From NCBI RefSeq assembly GCF_000970205.1, contig NZ_CP009512.1:1922001-1986000 (forward strand): a DNA stretch of 64,000 bases. The letters are read 5' to 3'. Each line of letters opens with the position of its first letter. Position 1 is the stretch's first letter. Below, piece by piece: positions 36,207-45,698 of the stretch. A program made the position numbers and the translations under genes. A model generated the notes under the pieces. The model searched no databases. It saw only the letters and a list, made by a program, of their open reading frames with translations, and was not told the DNA's origin. This stretch comes from Methanosarcina mazei S-6 (GTDB lineage Archaea; Halobacteriota; Methanosarcinia; Methanosarcinales; Methanosarcinaceae).

Positions 36207-37364
36207 ATGAATACGAGGTAGCAAAATTGAAAATATTAAATTGTCGGAATTATCATCTTCGACCTGATTTATATTCTGATAACTCTCTGGCATGTTATTC
36301 CAGTATACAGGAGCATTTTCAAGCCGTAAATCCAGATCTATGAAATACTTATCATTATAGTAATACCAGATTTCCACAGCCGGATACGCACTGTTACGGT
36401 ATTTGTCATAGCCTTTTTCGGAAGAATCTGCAGATACCAGTTCTGAACTGTCATCATCGTAGTAGGGTCCGTCCGTGGGGTCCAGAGGGAACCATTTTCC
36501 GTCTTCATAAACCTCAACCCAGGCATGTCCACCACTGACCTCTCCGAAATCGACTTTTCCTACCACAACCCTGACTGTACTCCCATTATATTCTCCCGAG
36601 GCTATCAGAAGGGAAGCGAGGGTATTTGCCTGTTCTTCACAGTCACTGGCAGGTTCACCATATACAGGATTGCTCAAATATGAAGATGTCTCTTCCAGGA
36701 ACGCAGCTGGAGTTAGCCATTTTTCCTCTACATTATTCAATGTTTCATCTGATACCCAGACCCATGAGAGAGCTGATTCATAAATCTCATATTTATCATC
36801 AAGACCGTTTTCTTCTAGATAAGACCTCACAGCCAAGGCATCCGGGGTGACATATGCCCGGTAACTGGAGCTTATATTCTCACTCTCCATTGACTGCTCT
36901 TTCATGAAATTATTAAACTCTTCTCTTTCAGGGATTCCACTTCTTACTGGCTCTTCTCCTGCGAAAGCAGGAGGAATCTGTTCCGGGTTTCCCCTCCTGA
37001 TAAATGGACTCCTGTGCCGCATCGCATGGTCTCTATTCTTCATCCTTTCCCCCTGCCCGGGCGGCAGATCGAATTTCCGGTCCCAGTTTTCAACAATATA
37101 ACATTTGTTTTCAAAAATATCTATCAGACGGAAGTACCAGCTTCCTGAAATCCGGTTTTCGACAGTCGAACGGCAAAAACCGGTATCATTTTCAGCGGCT
37201 TCAGAAATATTACCCCCGGAGATACCCCCGGAGATAGCGTCATAAATATCAGTTATATAACCGGTTTCCCGGGCCAGGGAACTTCCTGTCTCCAGGTCTT
37301 CACAGGCAAAAAAAGATGCTGTCATTATAAAGGCAGTCAGTAAAATCATGCCATTTCTTTTCAT
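35991..37364 (-). CDS. Transglutaminase-like lipoprotein with antisense-overlapping tail
   Basis: 457 residues. Lipoprotein-like signal (TASFFACED), low-complexity middle, then a transglutaminase-like core (about 190-330) with Cys in ASDCEEQANTLASLL, His in GGHAWVEVYEDG and Asp in PLDPTDGPYY, the Cys-His-Asp triad. Proteins of this type are usually extracellular peptidases or cross-linkers. The last 72 residues are encoded antisense to the kinase HATPase region and look unrelated to the family. The native stop was probably lost and the frame now ends inside the neighbour. Confidence 0.8.
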   Translation of the reverse strand: MKRNGMILLTAFIMTASFFACEDLETGSSLARETGYITDIYDAISGGISGGNISEAAENDTGFCRSTVENRISGSWYFRLIDIFENKCYIVENWDRKFDLPPGQGERMKNRDHAMRHRSPFIRRGNPEQIPPAFAGEEPVRSGIPEREEFNNFMKEQSMESENISSSYRAYVTPDALAVRSYLEENGLDDKYEIYESALSWVWVSDETLNNVEEKWLTPAAFLEETSSYLSNPVYGEPASDCEEQANTLASLLIASGEYNGSTVRVVVGKVDFGEVSGGHAWVEVYEDGKWFPLDPTDGPYYDDDSSELVSADSSEKGYDKYRNSAYPAVEIWYYYNDKYFIDLDLRLENAPVYWNNMPESYQNINQVEDDNSDNLIFSILLPRIHSYMKWNRKTEGAPFSHFAFEPDCAAVKLHNFLYESKAKSGSLIFSGRRRVYLAERLEEFIVVFCRNSYPFV

Positions 37365-37726
37365 CCTGTTACCTGCCGTCCTGTTTACCTTTCATCTTAG
37401 TTCCTGACTGTTTTTTTTCAATTTTTTGCACAGGAACTCTCATATTTCAGCAAACTTCATGATCCGGATTTCTGGATTTTCAAGCCTTAGAATTCCAAAA
37501 TTTTTATGTTTTTCATTTTAAGCAGTATTTTCTTTTTAGGAGATCTCTCCCTGAACGGACTTTCAGCTATTGGCTCGGATATATGTAGAAAAGTTTCAGA
37601 TCCTTTCTAGCAAATTCCGGGTCATGGGTGGAATTCCCGGATACAGGAATAAGAAGATAGTGAAAATTTTCTTACCTGTTTATTGAAAAAATTAAGAAAT
37701 AAGGGTAGACTTTTTCTTAATTTTTT

Positions 37727-37791
37727 ATGTTTTCTTTTAGATGTTTTCTTTTAGATGTTTTCTTTTAGATGTTTTCTTTTAGATGTTTTCG
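37727..37791. repeat. 14-bp tandem repeats (ATGTTTTCTTTTAG) x4
   Basis: Four perfect 14-bp copies plus a partial one lie in the 504-bp spacer between the permease 3' end and the transglutaminase promoter, followed by T-rich TTTATCTTTTCG repeats. The T-rich strand could help end plus-strand transcription. No gene in 37365-37868. Confidence 0.9.
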
Positions 37792-37868
37792 TTTTTATCT
37801 TTTCGTTTTTATCTTTTCTTTTTTTATTTTTTTTATTTTTTATCCCTTGTTTCAAATTTTTTGTCAGT

Positions 37869-39107
37869 TCATTCGTATCTTAAAGCATCTACAGGCCTCA
37901 GTTTTGATGCCCTGTAAGCCGGTACCACACCTGAAATTACACCTATTACGATTGCAAGGATAAGCCCGAAAGCCATAAGGTCAGGTGCAAGATACAGTCC
38001 CGAATCCCCTCCTCCCATCATAGTCATTCCAAGCAGCGGGAAAAGGGTCGAAACAAAAGCTCCCAGGATTACTCCAAGGATGCCTCCTACAAGCCCTACC
38101 ATTGCAGAGTTGAAGAGAAAGATCATGAGTATATCCCGGTTTTTAGCTCCAATCGCTTTCATGGTGCCTATCTCCTTCGTCTTTTCAAGGACAGAGGTGA
38201 ACATGGTGTTGGCAATACCCACTGCCCCTACAAGCAGGGATACGGCTGCGATAGCCCCGAGGAAGAGGGTCATCGAACTCGTCATTTCAGTAACAGATTC
38301 AGCCATGGACTTTGAGGCACTGACAGAGAAATCCCTGTCATCTTCTCGAATAATATGCCTTGAGATCATGAGTTTGTCTTCAATATCTTCCATCAGCCCG
38401 TCCACAAGGTCTTCACTCTTTGCTTTTACCGTGATGGTATCGAAGACATCTTTTTCTGCATCGTCAATCAGGTTTACTGCTGCGTCCATTGGCACGTAAA
38501 TGCTTCTGTCACCCTGTCCCTCTTCTTCAAGAATACCAACGACCCTCACTGATTTGCCATTGATTGTTATTACCTGATTGATTCCTATTTTCTGGTCATA
38601 AGTATCACTGGCAACGCCGCTCCCTATAACTGCGACATACTTATCAGATGGCTCGAGAAGCCTTCCGGACTGTGTTTTAAGGCTGGTCATGTACTGCCAT
38701 ACCTGGGTGTCCACACCTGTGATCGTCATGGTCGCATTCTCTCCTGCGTAAACCACAGGTTCACTGCCGGAAATCTGCCCTGCAATGTACTCAATTCCTT
38801 CCAGCCCCCGAAGCGCATCAATATCATCATCAGTTAATTCGACATCCGTTGTCGTAGCTCCGGGGCCTCTGCCTCCCGGACCGGGCATGTTTGACATTGC
38901 TTTTGTATATCCCGGGGAAATGCTTATCAGAGTAAGGTCCATTTCAGCAAGCCTGCTCTGAACCTGCTCTTCCATAGCATTCCCGAGGGATAGGATACCA
39001 ACAACAGACCCTATCCCTATAACTATCCCTATAATGGTCAGCCAGCTCCTTAGCTTGCTGTGCACAAGCATGTTCAGGCCCATTTTCAGGTAGGTTGAAT
39101 TTCTCAT
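37869..39107 (-). CDS. MacB/FtsX-type ABC transporter permease
   Basis: 412 residues. One N-terminal helix (LTIIGIVIGIGSVVGILSLG), a large periplasm-facing MacB-PCD domain (about 45-240), then three FtsX helices in the C-terminal third with EKTKEIGTMKAIGAKNRDI, the coupling helix to the ATPase. Such permeases do not pump through a channel but move lipids, peptides or lipoproteins by mechanotransmission. ATG with AAGGATG upstream; 33 bp behind the COG1361 gene, the third gene of the transporter operon. Confidence 0.92.
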   Translation of the reverse strand: MRNSTYLKMGLNMLVHSKLRSWLTIIGIVIGIGSVVGILSLGNAMEEQVQSRLAEMDLTLISISPGYTKAMSNMPGPGGRGPGATTTDVELTDDDIDALRGLEGIEYIAGQISGSEPVVYAGENATMTITGVDTQVWQYMTSLKTQSGRLLEPSDKYVAVIGSGVASDTYDQKIGINQVITINGKSVRVVGILEEEGQGDRSIYVPMDAAVNLIDDAEKDVFDTITVKAKSEDLVDGLMEDIEDKLMISRHIIREDDRDFSVSASKSMAESVTEMTSSMTLFLGAIAAVSLLVGAVGIANTMFTSVLEKTKEIGTMKAIGAKNRDILMIFLFNSAMVGLVGGILGVILGAFVSTLFPLLGMTMMGGGDSGLYLAPDLMAFGLILAIVIGVISGVVPAYRASKLRPVDALRYE

Positions 39108-39139
39108 TTTACATCCTTCTGCAATATACAGGCTTATTT

Positions 39140-40543
39140 TCAGTCTCTGAGTGTTTTAATGTCAGTTTTCTGCTCTCCAGGATTCTTATTCCCAGATTTT
39201 TTATTTTTCATCAACTGTATCTTTTCCTGTATTTTCCTGCGGTACACAAGTGCCCCACCCGCGAGCAATATCACTGCAATATAAGGCAGATAAGAGCTTA
39301 TTCCTCCGCGTTTGCCCGGTCCTTCTGTCTGTGCAGGCATGCTTCCTCCGGAAAGCTCGAGTTCTACTTCCTTATCCACGGTTATTCTTTCCCCTTTTGC
39401 ATCCGTATATTCAATCTGGACTTTCAGAGGTTTGTTTTCCACGGAAGCAGCAGTTAAATTTTCTTCTTCCACGCCTGCTTTTGCCGTCCCGGGTATTCGT
39501 GAACCGCCTTCCTGAGACGCCTCTGCACCCTGTGTGCTCAAAACGTCAAAGGAAGCTATTGTGTAGTCTCCTTTCTCAAGGTTTCCTACAATTGTTGAGG
39601 AACTTCCCGATACTTTGTAATTTTCCTGTTTCGGAACAGATACTTTCACCGAATACGCTATATTGTTGCCTACATTTGCAACCGAAAGCGAGACTTCCCC
39701 CTCATCACTTTCAGAAAAGGACACATCAAAGTCGGTTTCTCCGCCTACGAAAACTCCTGCTGTGGTGTTGATAGTATTTTCATTTGATTCATAGTCTTCA
39801 AGAACCATATTTATGTCAAGTGTGTAAAGGCCCGGCTCTGCGTTCACATCCGCCATTACTGCGTAAACAATTTTTACGGACTCTCCAGCATCCAGGTATT
39901 TAATGTATTTTGTATTATCCGAATACACCGGCAGGACCACCCCTTCAGGGTCTTTCCAGGAAATTACCATGTTCTTCAGAGGCGAAGTTCCGGTGTTTGT
40001 TACTATAAATTCGAGTGTTTCTTCTTTTGCAATGTCAATATTTGCCTTGTCTATTGTCACAATCTGGGCGTATTCTTTTCCCCTTACCTCGAGAGTTATG
40101 GTTTTTCTAGTGGTGTACGTGGTTGATGAAGACCCTGACCCGCTTTTGTAAGTGGTGACGATGTCGATATCATAAGTACCTGCAGATGCGCCGGCATCTG
40201 TCATCAGTTTGAACTTGAGGACTCCTCCCTCATTGTCGTCCTGTCTTGCATTCAGATAGGAAATGCTCTTTTCAAGGGACTGCCCGGAAATTCCTGTGAA
40301 AGGATATTCAGGGTTTACTTTGACAGTAATATCTTTCAGGTCTTTTGTACCAACGTTCTGCACGCTGACAGTAAGTTCAACAGTTTCTCCGGGGCGCGCA
40401 GTGTCAGGGTTCTGTTTTGTCATGTTAACCTCCAGGGATGAAGAATTTATATTTCCGTTTGATGCCCCTAGAGCTGTTCCAGCCCCCAGGCATATGAATA
40501 TTGAAAATAACAATAAGATTGCCAGTAAAGAGAATTTCCTCAT
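39140..40543 (-). CDS. COG1361 S-layer-type exported protein with CARDB/NEW3-like domains
   Basis: 467 residues. Signal peptide (LAILLLFSIFICLGAGTALG), three or four beta-sandwich repeats with NEW3/CARDB pattern (ARPGETVELTVSVQNVGTKDLKDI, FIVTNTGTSPLKNMVISW), a C-terminal membrane helix (YLPYIAVILLAGGALVY) and a basic tail. In archaeal operons this protein stands where bacteria have the MacA adaptor, so it probably acts as the external partner of the MacB-like transporter (inference). Its ribosome site GGAGG lies in the last codons of the ATPase gene, so translation is coupled. Confidence 0.88.
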   Translation of the reverse strand: MRKFSLLAILLLFSIFICLGAGTALGASNGNINSSSLEVNMTKQNPDTARPGETVELTVSVQNVGTKDLKDITVKVNPEYPFTGISGQSLEKSISYLNARQDDNEGGVLKFKLMTDAGASAGTYDIDIVTTYKSGSGSSSTTYTTRKTITLEVRGKEYAQIVTIDKANIDIAKEETLEFIVTNTGTSPLKNMVISWKDPEGVVLPVYSDNTKYIKYLDAGESVKIVYAVMADVNAEPGLYTLDINMVLEDYESNENTINTTAGVFVGGETDFDVSFSESDEGEVSLSVANVGNNIAYSVKVSVPKQENYKVSGSSSTIVGNLEKGDYTIASFDVLSTQGAEASQEGGSRIPGTAKAGVEEENLTAASVENKPLKVQIEYTDAKGERITVDKEVELELSGGSMPAQTEGPGKRGGISSYLPYIAVILLAGGALVYRRKIQEKIQLMKNKKSGNKNPGEQKTDIKTLRD

Positions 40544-40545
40544 TT

Positions 40546-41466
40546 TTATTCCTCCGTTCCGTTTTTCCTGCGCTCCTCGATTTTTTCTATTTCCCCGTCC
40601 CTGATGTACACTACCCGTGTTGCATATTTTACCAGGTCAAGGTCATGGGTTACTATAATGATTGTTTTCCCTTCTCTTTCGTGCAGCCCGTCCAGAAATT
40701 TCAGGATGTAATCTCCTGTTTTGGTATCCAGGTTTCCTGTAGGCTCATCTGCCAGGATTATAGGCGGATTTACAGCAAGGGATCGTGCTATTGCAACCCT
40801 CTGCCTCTGCCCACCCGATAGCTGAGAAGGCAGGTTCTTTTTCTTGTTTGAAAGCCCGACAATATCAAGAAGGTATGATGCTTTTTTTCGGGCTGCCTCC
40901 CGGTTCTCTTCCTGAAATTCCAGAGGCAGGAGTACATTTTCTTCCGTGCTGAGTGTGGGAATCAGGTTAAAACTCTGGAAAATGAAGCCTATCATCTGCC
41001 CGCGGATTCTTGCAAGCTCGGATTCATCAAGTTCTGAGATATCTTCTGAGTTAAGGTACACCGTACCTTCTGATGGTATGTCCAGGCAGCCCAGCAAATT
41101 CATAAGTGTACTTTTACCGCTCCCGCTAGGTCCCAGAACAACCAGGAATTCCCCTTCGTAAATCTCCAGGTCTATTCCTTTAAGGGCTGCAAACTCGACC
41201 TCTCCCATCTGGTAGATTTTCCAGACGTTGGTCAGTTTAATTAGAGGTTCTCTTTCATCCCGGGTGATTCTGCTTATCCCCGGGCTTTTAACATAGCTGC
41301 CTGAAAAACTAACATAAGGGTTATTTTCCAGGTACGCCCCTGAATCTTTCTCACCTGACCCGCTGTCTGATTCACCGTTAAAACTCGCCGCTTTTTCCAG
41401 TGAATCCATTATTTTTGAGGAATTAAACCTGGTTTTAAATGTTTCTATTATTTCAGTAAGTGTCAT
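40546..41466 (-). CDS. MacB/LolD-type ABC transporter ATPase
   Basis: 306 residues from ATG 41466, which has GAGGT five bases upstream; a TTG 12 codons earlier is unlikely. An unusual N-terminal extension of about 70 residues precedes the ATPase: Walker [11 protein letters not shown]-loop, signature [15 protein letters not shown], Walker [13 protein letters not shown] and H-loop THD. It drives the permease at 37869. The extension has a Gly/Ser-rich stretch and could serve a regulatory contact. First gene of the three-gene transport operon. Confidence 0.93.
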   Translation of the reverse strand: MTLTEIIETFKTRFNSSKIMDSLEKAASFNGESDSGSGEKDSGAYLENNPYVSFSGSYVKSPGISRITRDEREPLIKLTNVWKIYQMGEVEFAALKGIDLEIYEGEFLVVLGPSGSGKSTLMNLLGCLDIPSEGTVYLNSEDISELDESELARIRGQMIGFIFQSFNLIPTLSTEENVLLPLEFQEENREAARKKASYLLDIVGLSNKKKNLPSQLSGGQRQRVAIARSLAVNPPIILADEPTGNLDTKTGDYILKFLDGLHEREGKTIIIVTHDLDLVKYATRVVYIRDGEIEKIEERRKNGTEE

Positions 41467-42508
41467 GGATACCTCTAAAATCCCAGCCTTATTCAGGCTC
41501 AATTTTCAGGCTGAACTGAGTCTTTTCAGAGTTGTTTGAGTTTGATTTTTCTTTTTACCTGTCTTGTGTTTATCATTTTCACTACCTTTTCCATTACTCA
41601 CTACTTTTCCCACTCTTTTTCTCAGTACTTTTCTCACTCTTTTTCTCAGTACTTTTCTCACTCTTTTTCAATATTTTTATCAGGCCGGCCATATCTATCT
41701 GGACCTCATAATATGACCCTAATAATATGACCCTCATAATATGACCCGATCAGACTGTGTGCGGTCTGATGACTATTCGAGGAGTTAATGAGGCACCTGC
41801 AAGATGCATGGCGCCTCATCTTCTGGGGTGTAGTTTTTCTTTTTGACTGCCCTCTTCTCTTTTTTAGAACAGGCGGCACCTGAATGTTTTGAAGGGTTTC
41901 CAGTTTCTGGTGGCGAGGTGTTTTTTTCAGGTGCCAGTTCCCGTTTGCTCCTTTCTGACTGAAACACCTTTCAGAAAGGTGTTTTATCAGCTGACTGCTC
42001 AGGAGGGCGTGAGGCAGTCAACCCATCATAAGCATTTAAAAATAAAAGCATACTTAACTCAAAAAAGGAGATATGTGCTATGAATTTCGCAATGAACCTT
42101 TTTTCTGGATATTTTCAGCAATCTATTCTTTAATTAGCCTCTAATCAGCAATTGTACTCTCGATAAAGTATTATTTTTGTAGTACTCAATCATAATCTCA
42201 GAAAGGCTTTCTATACAAGCTGTTTTTGAAAAATGAGATATGAGGTTCCTGTATTCTATCACATGCGGTTCTATCGCTAAACTGAGTTACTAAACTGAGA
42301 GTTTAAGAATCGTTGGGTATAGATTGATCTGAACTCAACAGGACTGAAGGAAAGTAAATTCAGGTGTCTTTGTCCCCTCAGGTGTCTTTGTCCCATCTTG
42401 ACCCATGCAAAGTCGTTCTCTATATGGGTCATTTATGAAAAAAATGAAAAAAATTAGAATTTCGGGATAATAAATCCAGAGGGCAGGAGAAATTAAATTC
42501 AGGAGACT
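41467..42508. other. 1-kb spacer upstream of the ABC operon with several repeats
   Basis: 41588-41670 carries CAGTACTTTTCTCACTCTTT-type repeats with 24-bp period. 41707-41746 carries three ATAATATGACCCT units. 42360-42396 has TCAGGTGTCTTTGTCCC twice, and TGACCCAT/ATGGGTCA (42399-42431) forms a stem. A minus frame at 41785-41967 (60 residues, GTG start) is possible but unconvincing. Confidence 0.6.
41749..42020. other. Hairpin-rich segment (five inverted repeats in 270 bp)
   Basis: Perfect inverted repeats: ATCAGAC/GTCTGAT (41749-41770), ATGAGGC/GCCTCAT (41788-41819), GGCACCTGAA/TTCAGGTGCC (41875-41935), AAACACCTTT/AAAGGTGTTT with a 3-nt loop (41962-41984) and TGACTGC/GCAGTCA (41992-42020). 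Its GC content exceeds the flanks. It could be a structured RNA, the ABC-operon leader or a decayed mobile element. Confidence 0.55.
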
Positions 42509-43705
42509 TTATCTTTTCTCATCCCTCAGGATTATAACATTTCCGCGTCCCCGCTTAAATTTCTCTATCAGCTCTCTTCTTTCGAGGTCTGCAAGCATGA
42601 GGCTGACCTTTCCTTCGGAATACTTGAGTTTGCTGCGGAGGTCTTTTTGCGTAATTCTACCTCCTTGGCCCCTGATTATATCCATTATTTCCTGAAGGTC
42701 TGCCGGGAGAGGGAGATTCTTTCTGATAACGGGTTTTTCTTTCTCAGGCGGCTTTGACGGCTCGGGTTCAGCCTCAGGCTCATTTTTTTTAACAGAGGTT
42801 TCCTTTTCATCTTCAGAGCCCTGCTCTAAAGATGTCGGTTTTATTTCAGGTCTAAACTCCTCGTCTTTTCTATCCAGCTGTTTTTCTTTTTCCTCAAATT
42901 CAAGCTTCAGTTCTTCTGAGTACCGGGTTTCTACGGGTTCAGGAAGTTCAGGTTCGGATTTCTGCTCAATACTTTCCTCAGGGGTTTTTGCTGAAAATTC
43001 GGCTGTGCTTGCGGGCGTGAAGGCTTTTTCCATTTCATATTCTGCTTTTTCTTCCCAAAGCCCGCCTTTATCCGGTTTACCTGCTTCAGGCTGACGTTTT
43101 TTCAGTCCTCTGTCTTCATGCCTGTTTTTCTCTGCATTTTTATGTTTCTGGAGAGTATAACCGCCAGCCAGGAGGAGAAACAATAAAAGGGCTGCAGGGA
43201 AATAATAAACCGATGGGTTGGCAAATGCTCCATTCTTTTTATCGGTTTCAGATGTGCTTGCATTAACGGGGTTTGAGTCATTTACATCGGAATTGTTTGC
43301 AGCATCTGACTTATTACTGACCGCTTGTATGCCGGAACTTTTCGCATCCCCGGTATCGATTAATTCTTCTGAATAAACGGGAAGGAGAAAAAGGTCAATT
43401 ACATAGCTTCCTCCCTTCTTAACTTCAATAGACTTCTCGGCTGAATTAACAAGGGTGCTGTTTTCATAATAACTGGCTGTAATCAGATAATTTCCGGGCT
43501 CCAGTTCAAAAGAATAAATACCGTACTTCGCCATCATGGACTGGGACGGTGTGGAGTTTACCTCAACTATAGCATTTTCCAGAGGCTCGAAGGTATCCCA
43601 GCTATATACCACTCCACGAATTGTGGCTGTGTTGCTTTCTGCCAGGACAGGTACCGCAAGAAGTGCTACAGCAGCAATAAAGATAATAAATACTTTCAGA
43701 TTCAT
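42509..43705 (-). CDS. Membrane-anchored winged-helix regulator with carboxypeptidase-regulatory-like ectodomain (COG2512-like)
   Basis: 398 residues. Signal peptide (FIIFIAAVALLAVPVLA), a beta-sandwich ectodomain (about 25-110, IRGVVYSWDTFEPLENAIVE), a membrane helix (about 168-188, FPAALLLFLLLAGGY), a long charged Glu/Lys/Pro-rich cytoplasmic linker and a C-terminal winged helix (DIIRGQGGRITQKDLRSKL, then VSLMLADLERRELIEKFKRG). The layout means an envelope signal may pass directly to DNA. It lies upstream of the ABC operon on the same strand and is its plausible regulator. Confidence 0.87.
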   Translation of the reverse strand: MNLKVFIIFIAAVALLAVPVLAESNTATIRGVVYSWDTFEPLENAIVEVNSTPSQSMMAKYGIYSFELEPGNYLITASYYENSTLVNSAEKSIEVKKGGSYVIDLFLLPVYSEELIDTGDAKSSGIQAVSNKSDAANNSDVNDSNPVNASTSETDKKNGAFANPSVYYFPAALLLFLLLAGGYTLQKHKNAEKNRHEDRGLKKRQPEAGKPDKGGLWEEKAEYEMEKAFTPASTAEFSAKTPEESIEQKSEPELPEPVETRYSEELKLEFEEKEKQLDRKDEEFRPEIKPTSLEQGSEDEKETSVKKNEPEAEPEPSKPPEKEKPVIRKNLPLPADLQEIMDIIRGQGGRITQKDLRSKLKYSEGKVSLMLADLERRELIEKFKRGRGNVIILRDEKR

Positions 43706-43798
43706 TTTTATCAGGAAACCCGGATGCGGTTTGAATTTTTTATCTTTTTAATTATACTTCTATACTTGCCCTACTTTATGGACTCTCTTTTAATAAAG

Positions 43799-44899
43799 TT
43801 AATTCTTCTCAGTAAAACCGGCTCTCACCATTAATTTTTCTCTTATCCCGGTTTCCGGATCGTGTACACCTATCGGGGGGACTCTGCTCTCCGTTTTTCC
43901 TGGTCTTCCCGGAGCTATTTCTTTAAGAAATGAGTCCAGCGCCCATTGTCCTTCTCTCTTCATACCATCGGCATTTTCAACGCTATAGGTTCCGTTTCCA
44001 AAGAAAGACGCATATCCTTCGCCATCTGCCTCTACAGTGATGTTTTCTCCATTCAGCAAAAGTGTTTTGTGCCTGCCGGAAACCTCCATGTCAGCGGATT
44101 GTATATGGTAAATGAATATGTTTTCCGGGCCGCTTTCTTTAATTTCAAGTACGTAATCCCCTTCAATAATTATTATGGAATCAGGGGACATTACTGCAAT
44201 TTCACCTTCTTCCAGGTGCAGTTTGATATCAAAACCGCCCATAAGGGTGACTCTTCCCTCACCAGTTGCACTGAGCCGGTCTGTTTCGTTCAATTCTTCA
44301 TTTCCGGGCATCAGGAGCTTGAATTCTTCAAATATGTCTTTAAGAACCATGCTTGCCTGGATCATCCTCTTCTGCGACTGGATCAGATACTCCTTTTCTG
44401 AGCTTTCGACCTGAGATCCGTCTTCTGAGACCTCATTTTTTCCGGCAGTGCCTTCGTCTTTTCCTGATGAGGATACCGCAAGTTCCAGGTAATATTTTGC
44501 CTCTTCTACAAGACCATTGTATTCTTCGAGAAGAGACTCAAGCCTGTTCACGTCTTTTCCCTGGTCTCTCAGGTACTGAACACCCGGCTCAAGTTTTGCA
44601 GATATAGCTTCTGCCTTTACGATGTTCCTGGCAAGCATGAATGCTGCATCCTGCATAGAGCGGGATGAGTCCTTAATTTCAGGCATACCCGGAGGATGGT
44701 CCTGATAACCTATTCCTGGTATCACGTCGCCTTTAAGGAGTCCGGCGTAAGGATAAAAAATGCTCCTGTAAAGGTCTCCGTGATATTTGTAATTAACAGG
44801 CTCTGCCTGTGACGAATCAGCACAACCTGAACTTACAATGACTCCTGTAAGTATAATAACCAATGGCAGGAGTTTAAGGGACAAAAATTTAATTTTCAT
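43799..44899 (-). CDS. Secreted lipoprotein of unknown function
   Basis: 366 residues. Signal with lipobox VSSGC. Helical N-terminal half (about 60-200, with RSMQDAAFMLARNIVKAEAIS) and a beta-rich C-terminal half (about 205-330, IIIEGDYVLEIKESGPENIFIYH). No known domain recognised. It lies 93 bp ahead of the membrane-bound regulator on the same strand and may be its signal-sensing partner. Confidence 0.7.
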   Translation of the reverse strand: MKIKFLSLKLLPLVIILTGVIVSSGCADSSQAEPVNYKYHGDLYRSIFYPYAGLLKGDVIPGIGYQDHPPGMPEIKDSSRSMQDAAFMLARNIVKAEAISAKLEPGVQYLRDQGKDVNRLESLLEEYNGLVEEAKYYLELAVSSSGKDEGTAGKNEVSEDGSQVESSEKEYLIQSQKRMIQASMVLKDIFEEFKLLMPGNEELNETDRLSATGEGRVTLMGGFDIKLHLEEGEIAVMSPDSIIIIEGDYVLEIKESGPENIFIYHIQSADMEVSGRHKTLLLNGENITVEADGEGYASFFGNGTYSVENADGMKREGQWALDSFLKEIAPGRPGKTESRVPPIGVHDPETGIREKLMVRAGFTEKN

Positions 44900-45047
44900 A
44901 CCGGTCTACGCTTCTGTTAAATAGTCACTGGGCTCTACATTGATTTATTGTTTTTATATGTTATATCAGGTTTGAGTCCGAAAATTTTCCTGACAAACCC
45001 CGGGAATATGTTATAATCTACTATAATCTGTGAATCTATTATGGTTT

Positions 45048-45159
45048 GATATTGATATAATCTGATATCAGTATAATTTGATATTGATATGATCTGATAT
45101 CAGTATGATCTGATATTGATATGATCTGATATCAGTATAATTTGATATCAGTATGATTT
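45048..45159. repeat. 16-bp tandem repeats alternating GATATT/GATATC
   Basis: Seven 16-bp units of the form GATATyrrTATrATyT follow each other with exact period, then degenerate TATGATCTGATAA-like units to about 45240. They lie between the ArsR-like gene and the lipoprotein gene (spacer 44900-45281), just upstream of the lipoprotein, so a DNA-binding array is possible. Confidence 0.9.
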
Positions 45160-45281
45160 GATAACCAATTATGATCTGTGAATCAATTATGATCTGATAA
45201 TCTATTATGATCTATGAATTTATTGTGATTTGATAATCAATTATGATGTAAATACATTAATCAGGTCTAATCCGCATCTTT

Positions 45282-45698
45282 TCATATTCCATGCTCACAA
45301 CATAGTCCCGAAATCTCTGAGGTATCCTTCTTTTCCGGACTTTTCAGATTGTAATGCCGGAGCAATGTTAATATGAGGGACATATCCGAATTCTTTTTTC
45401 CGGACAGCAGGATTATTGTTTTTCCTACTGTCTCATATACCTTTATTTCTCTTCCTTTCCTGCTCCACTTTACCTGCCTCACCCTTATGAGTTCGATTTC
45501 GAGAAGAGAATCAAGGTTGTATTTGAGGGTGTTCAGGCGCACTCCAAGCTCGTCTGCAATATCACTTGCAGACATCGACTTTCTGTCAAGTAATTTGAGA
45601 ATCCTGATCGAAATCTCATTAGAAAGGATCCTGGAAATTTTTCGGGAGTCTTCGGAAAGTTGCAGGATCAACAGTTTTTCCTCTGGTTTTTCAGGCAT
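45282..45698 (-). CDS. ArsR-like winged-helix transcriptional regulator
   Basis: 138 residues. Helix-turn-helix with KLLDRKSMSASDIADELGVRLNTLKYNLDSLLEIELI, followed by a basic wing VRQVKWSRKGREIKVYE. C-terminal SEISGLCCEHGI has a CCxxH cluster that might bind metal. It heads a run of same-strand genes (lipoprotein, membrane regulator, ABC operon) and may control them or itself through the 45048-45240 repeats. Start ATG at 45698. Confidence 0.82.
   Translation of the reverse strand: MPEKPEEKLLILQLSEDSRKISRILSNEISIRILKLLDRKSMSASDIADELGVRLNTLKYNLDSLLEIELIRVRQVKWSRKGREIKVYETVGKTIILLSGKKNSDMSLILTLLRHYNLKSPEKKDTSEISGLCCEHGI

Noticed and set aside
41785-41967. 60-residue Lys/Glu-rich minus frame
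   Set aside because: It lies across strong inverted repeats, so codon-like features can arise from the hairpin structure.
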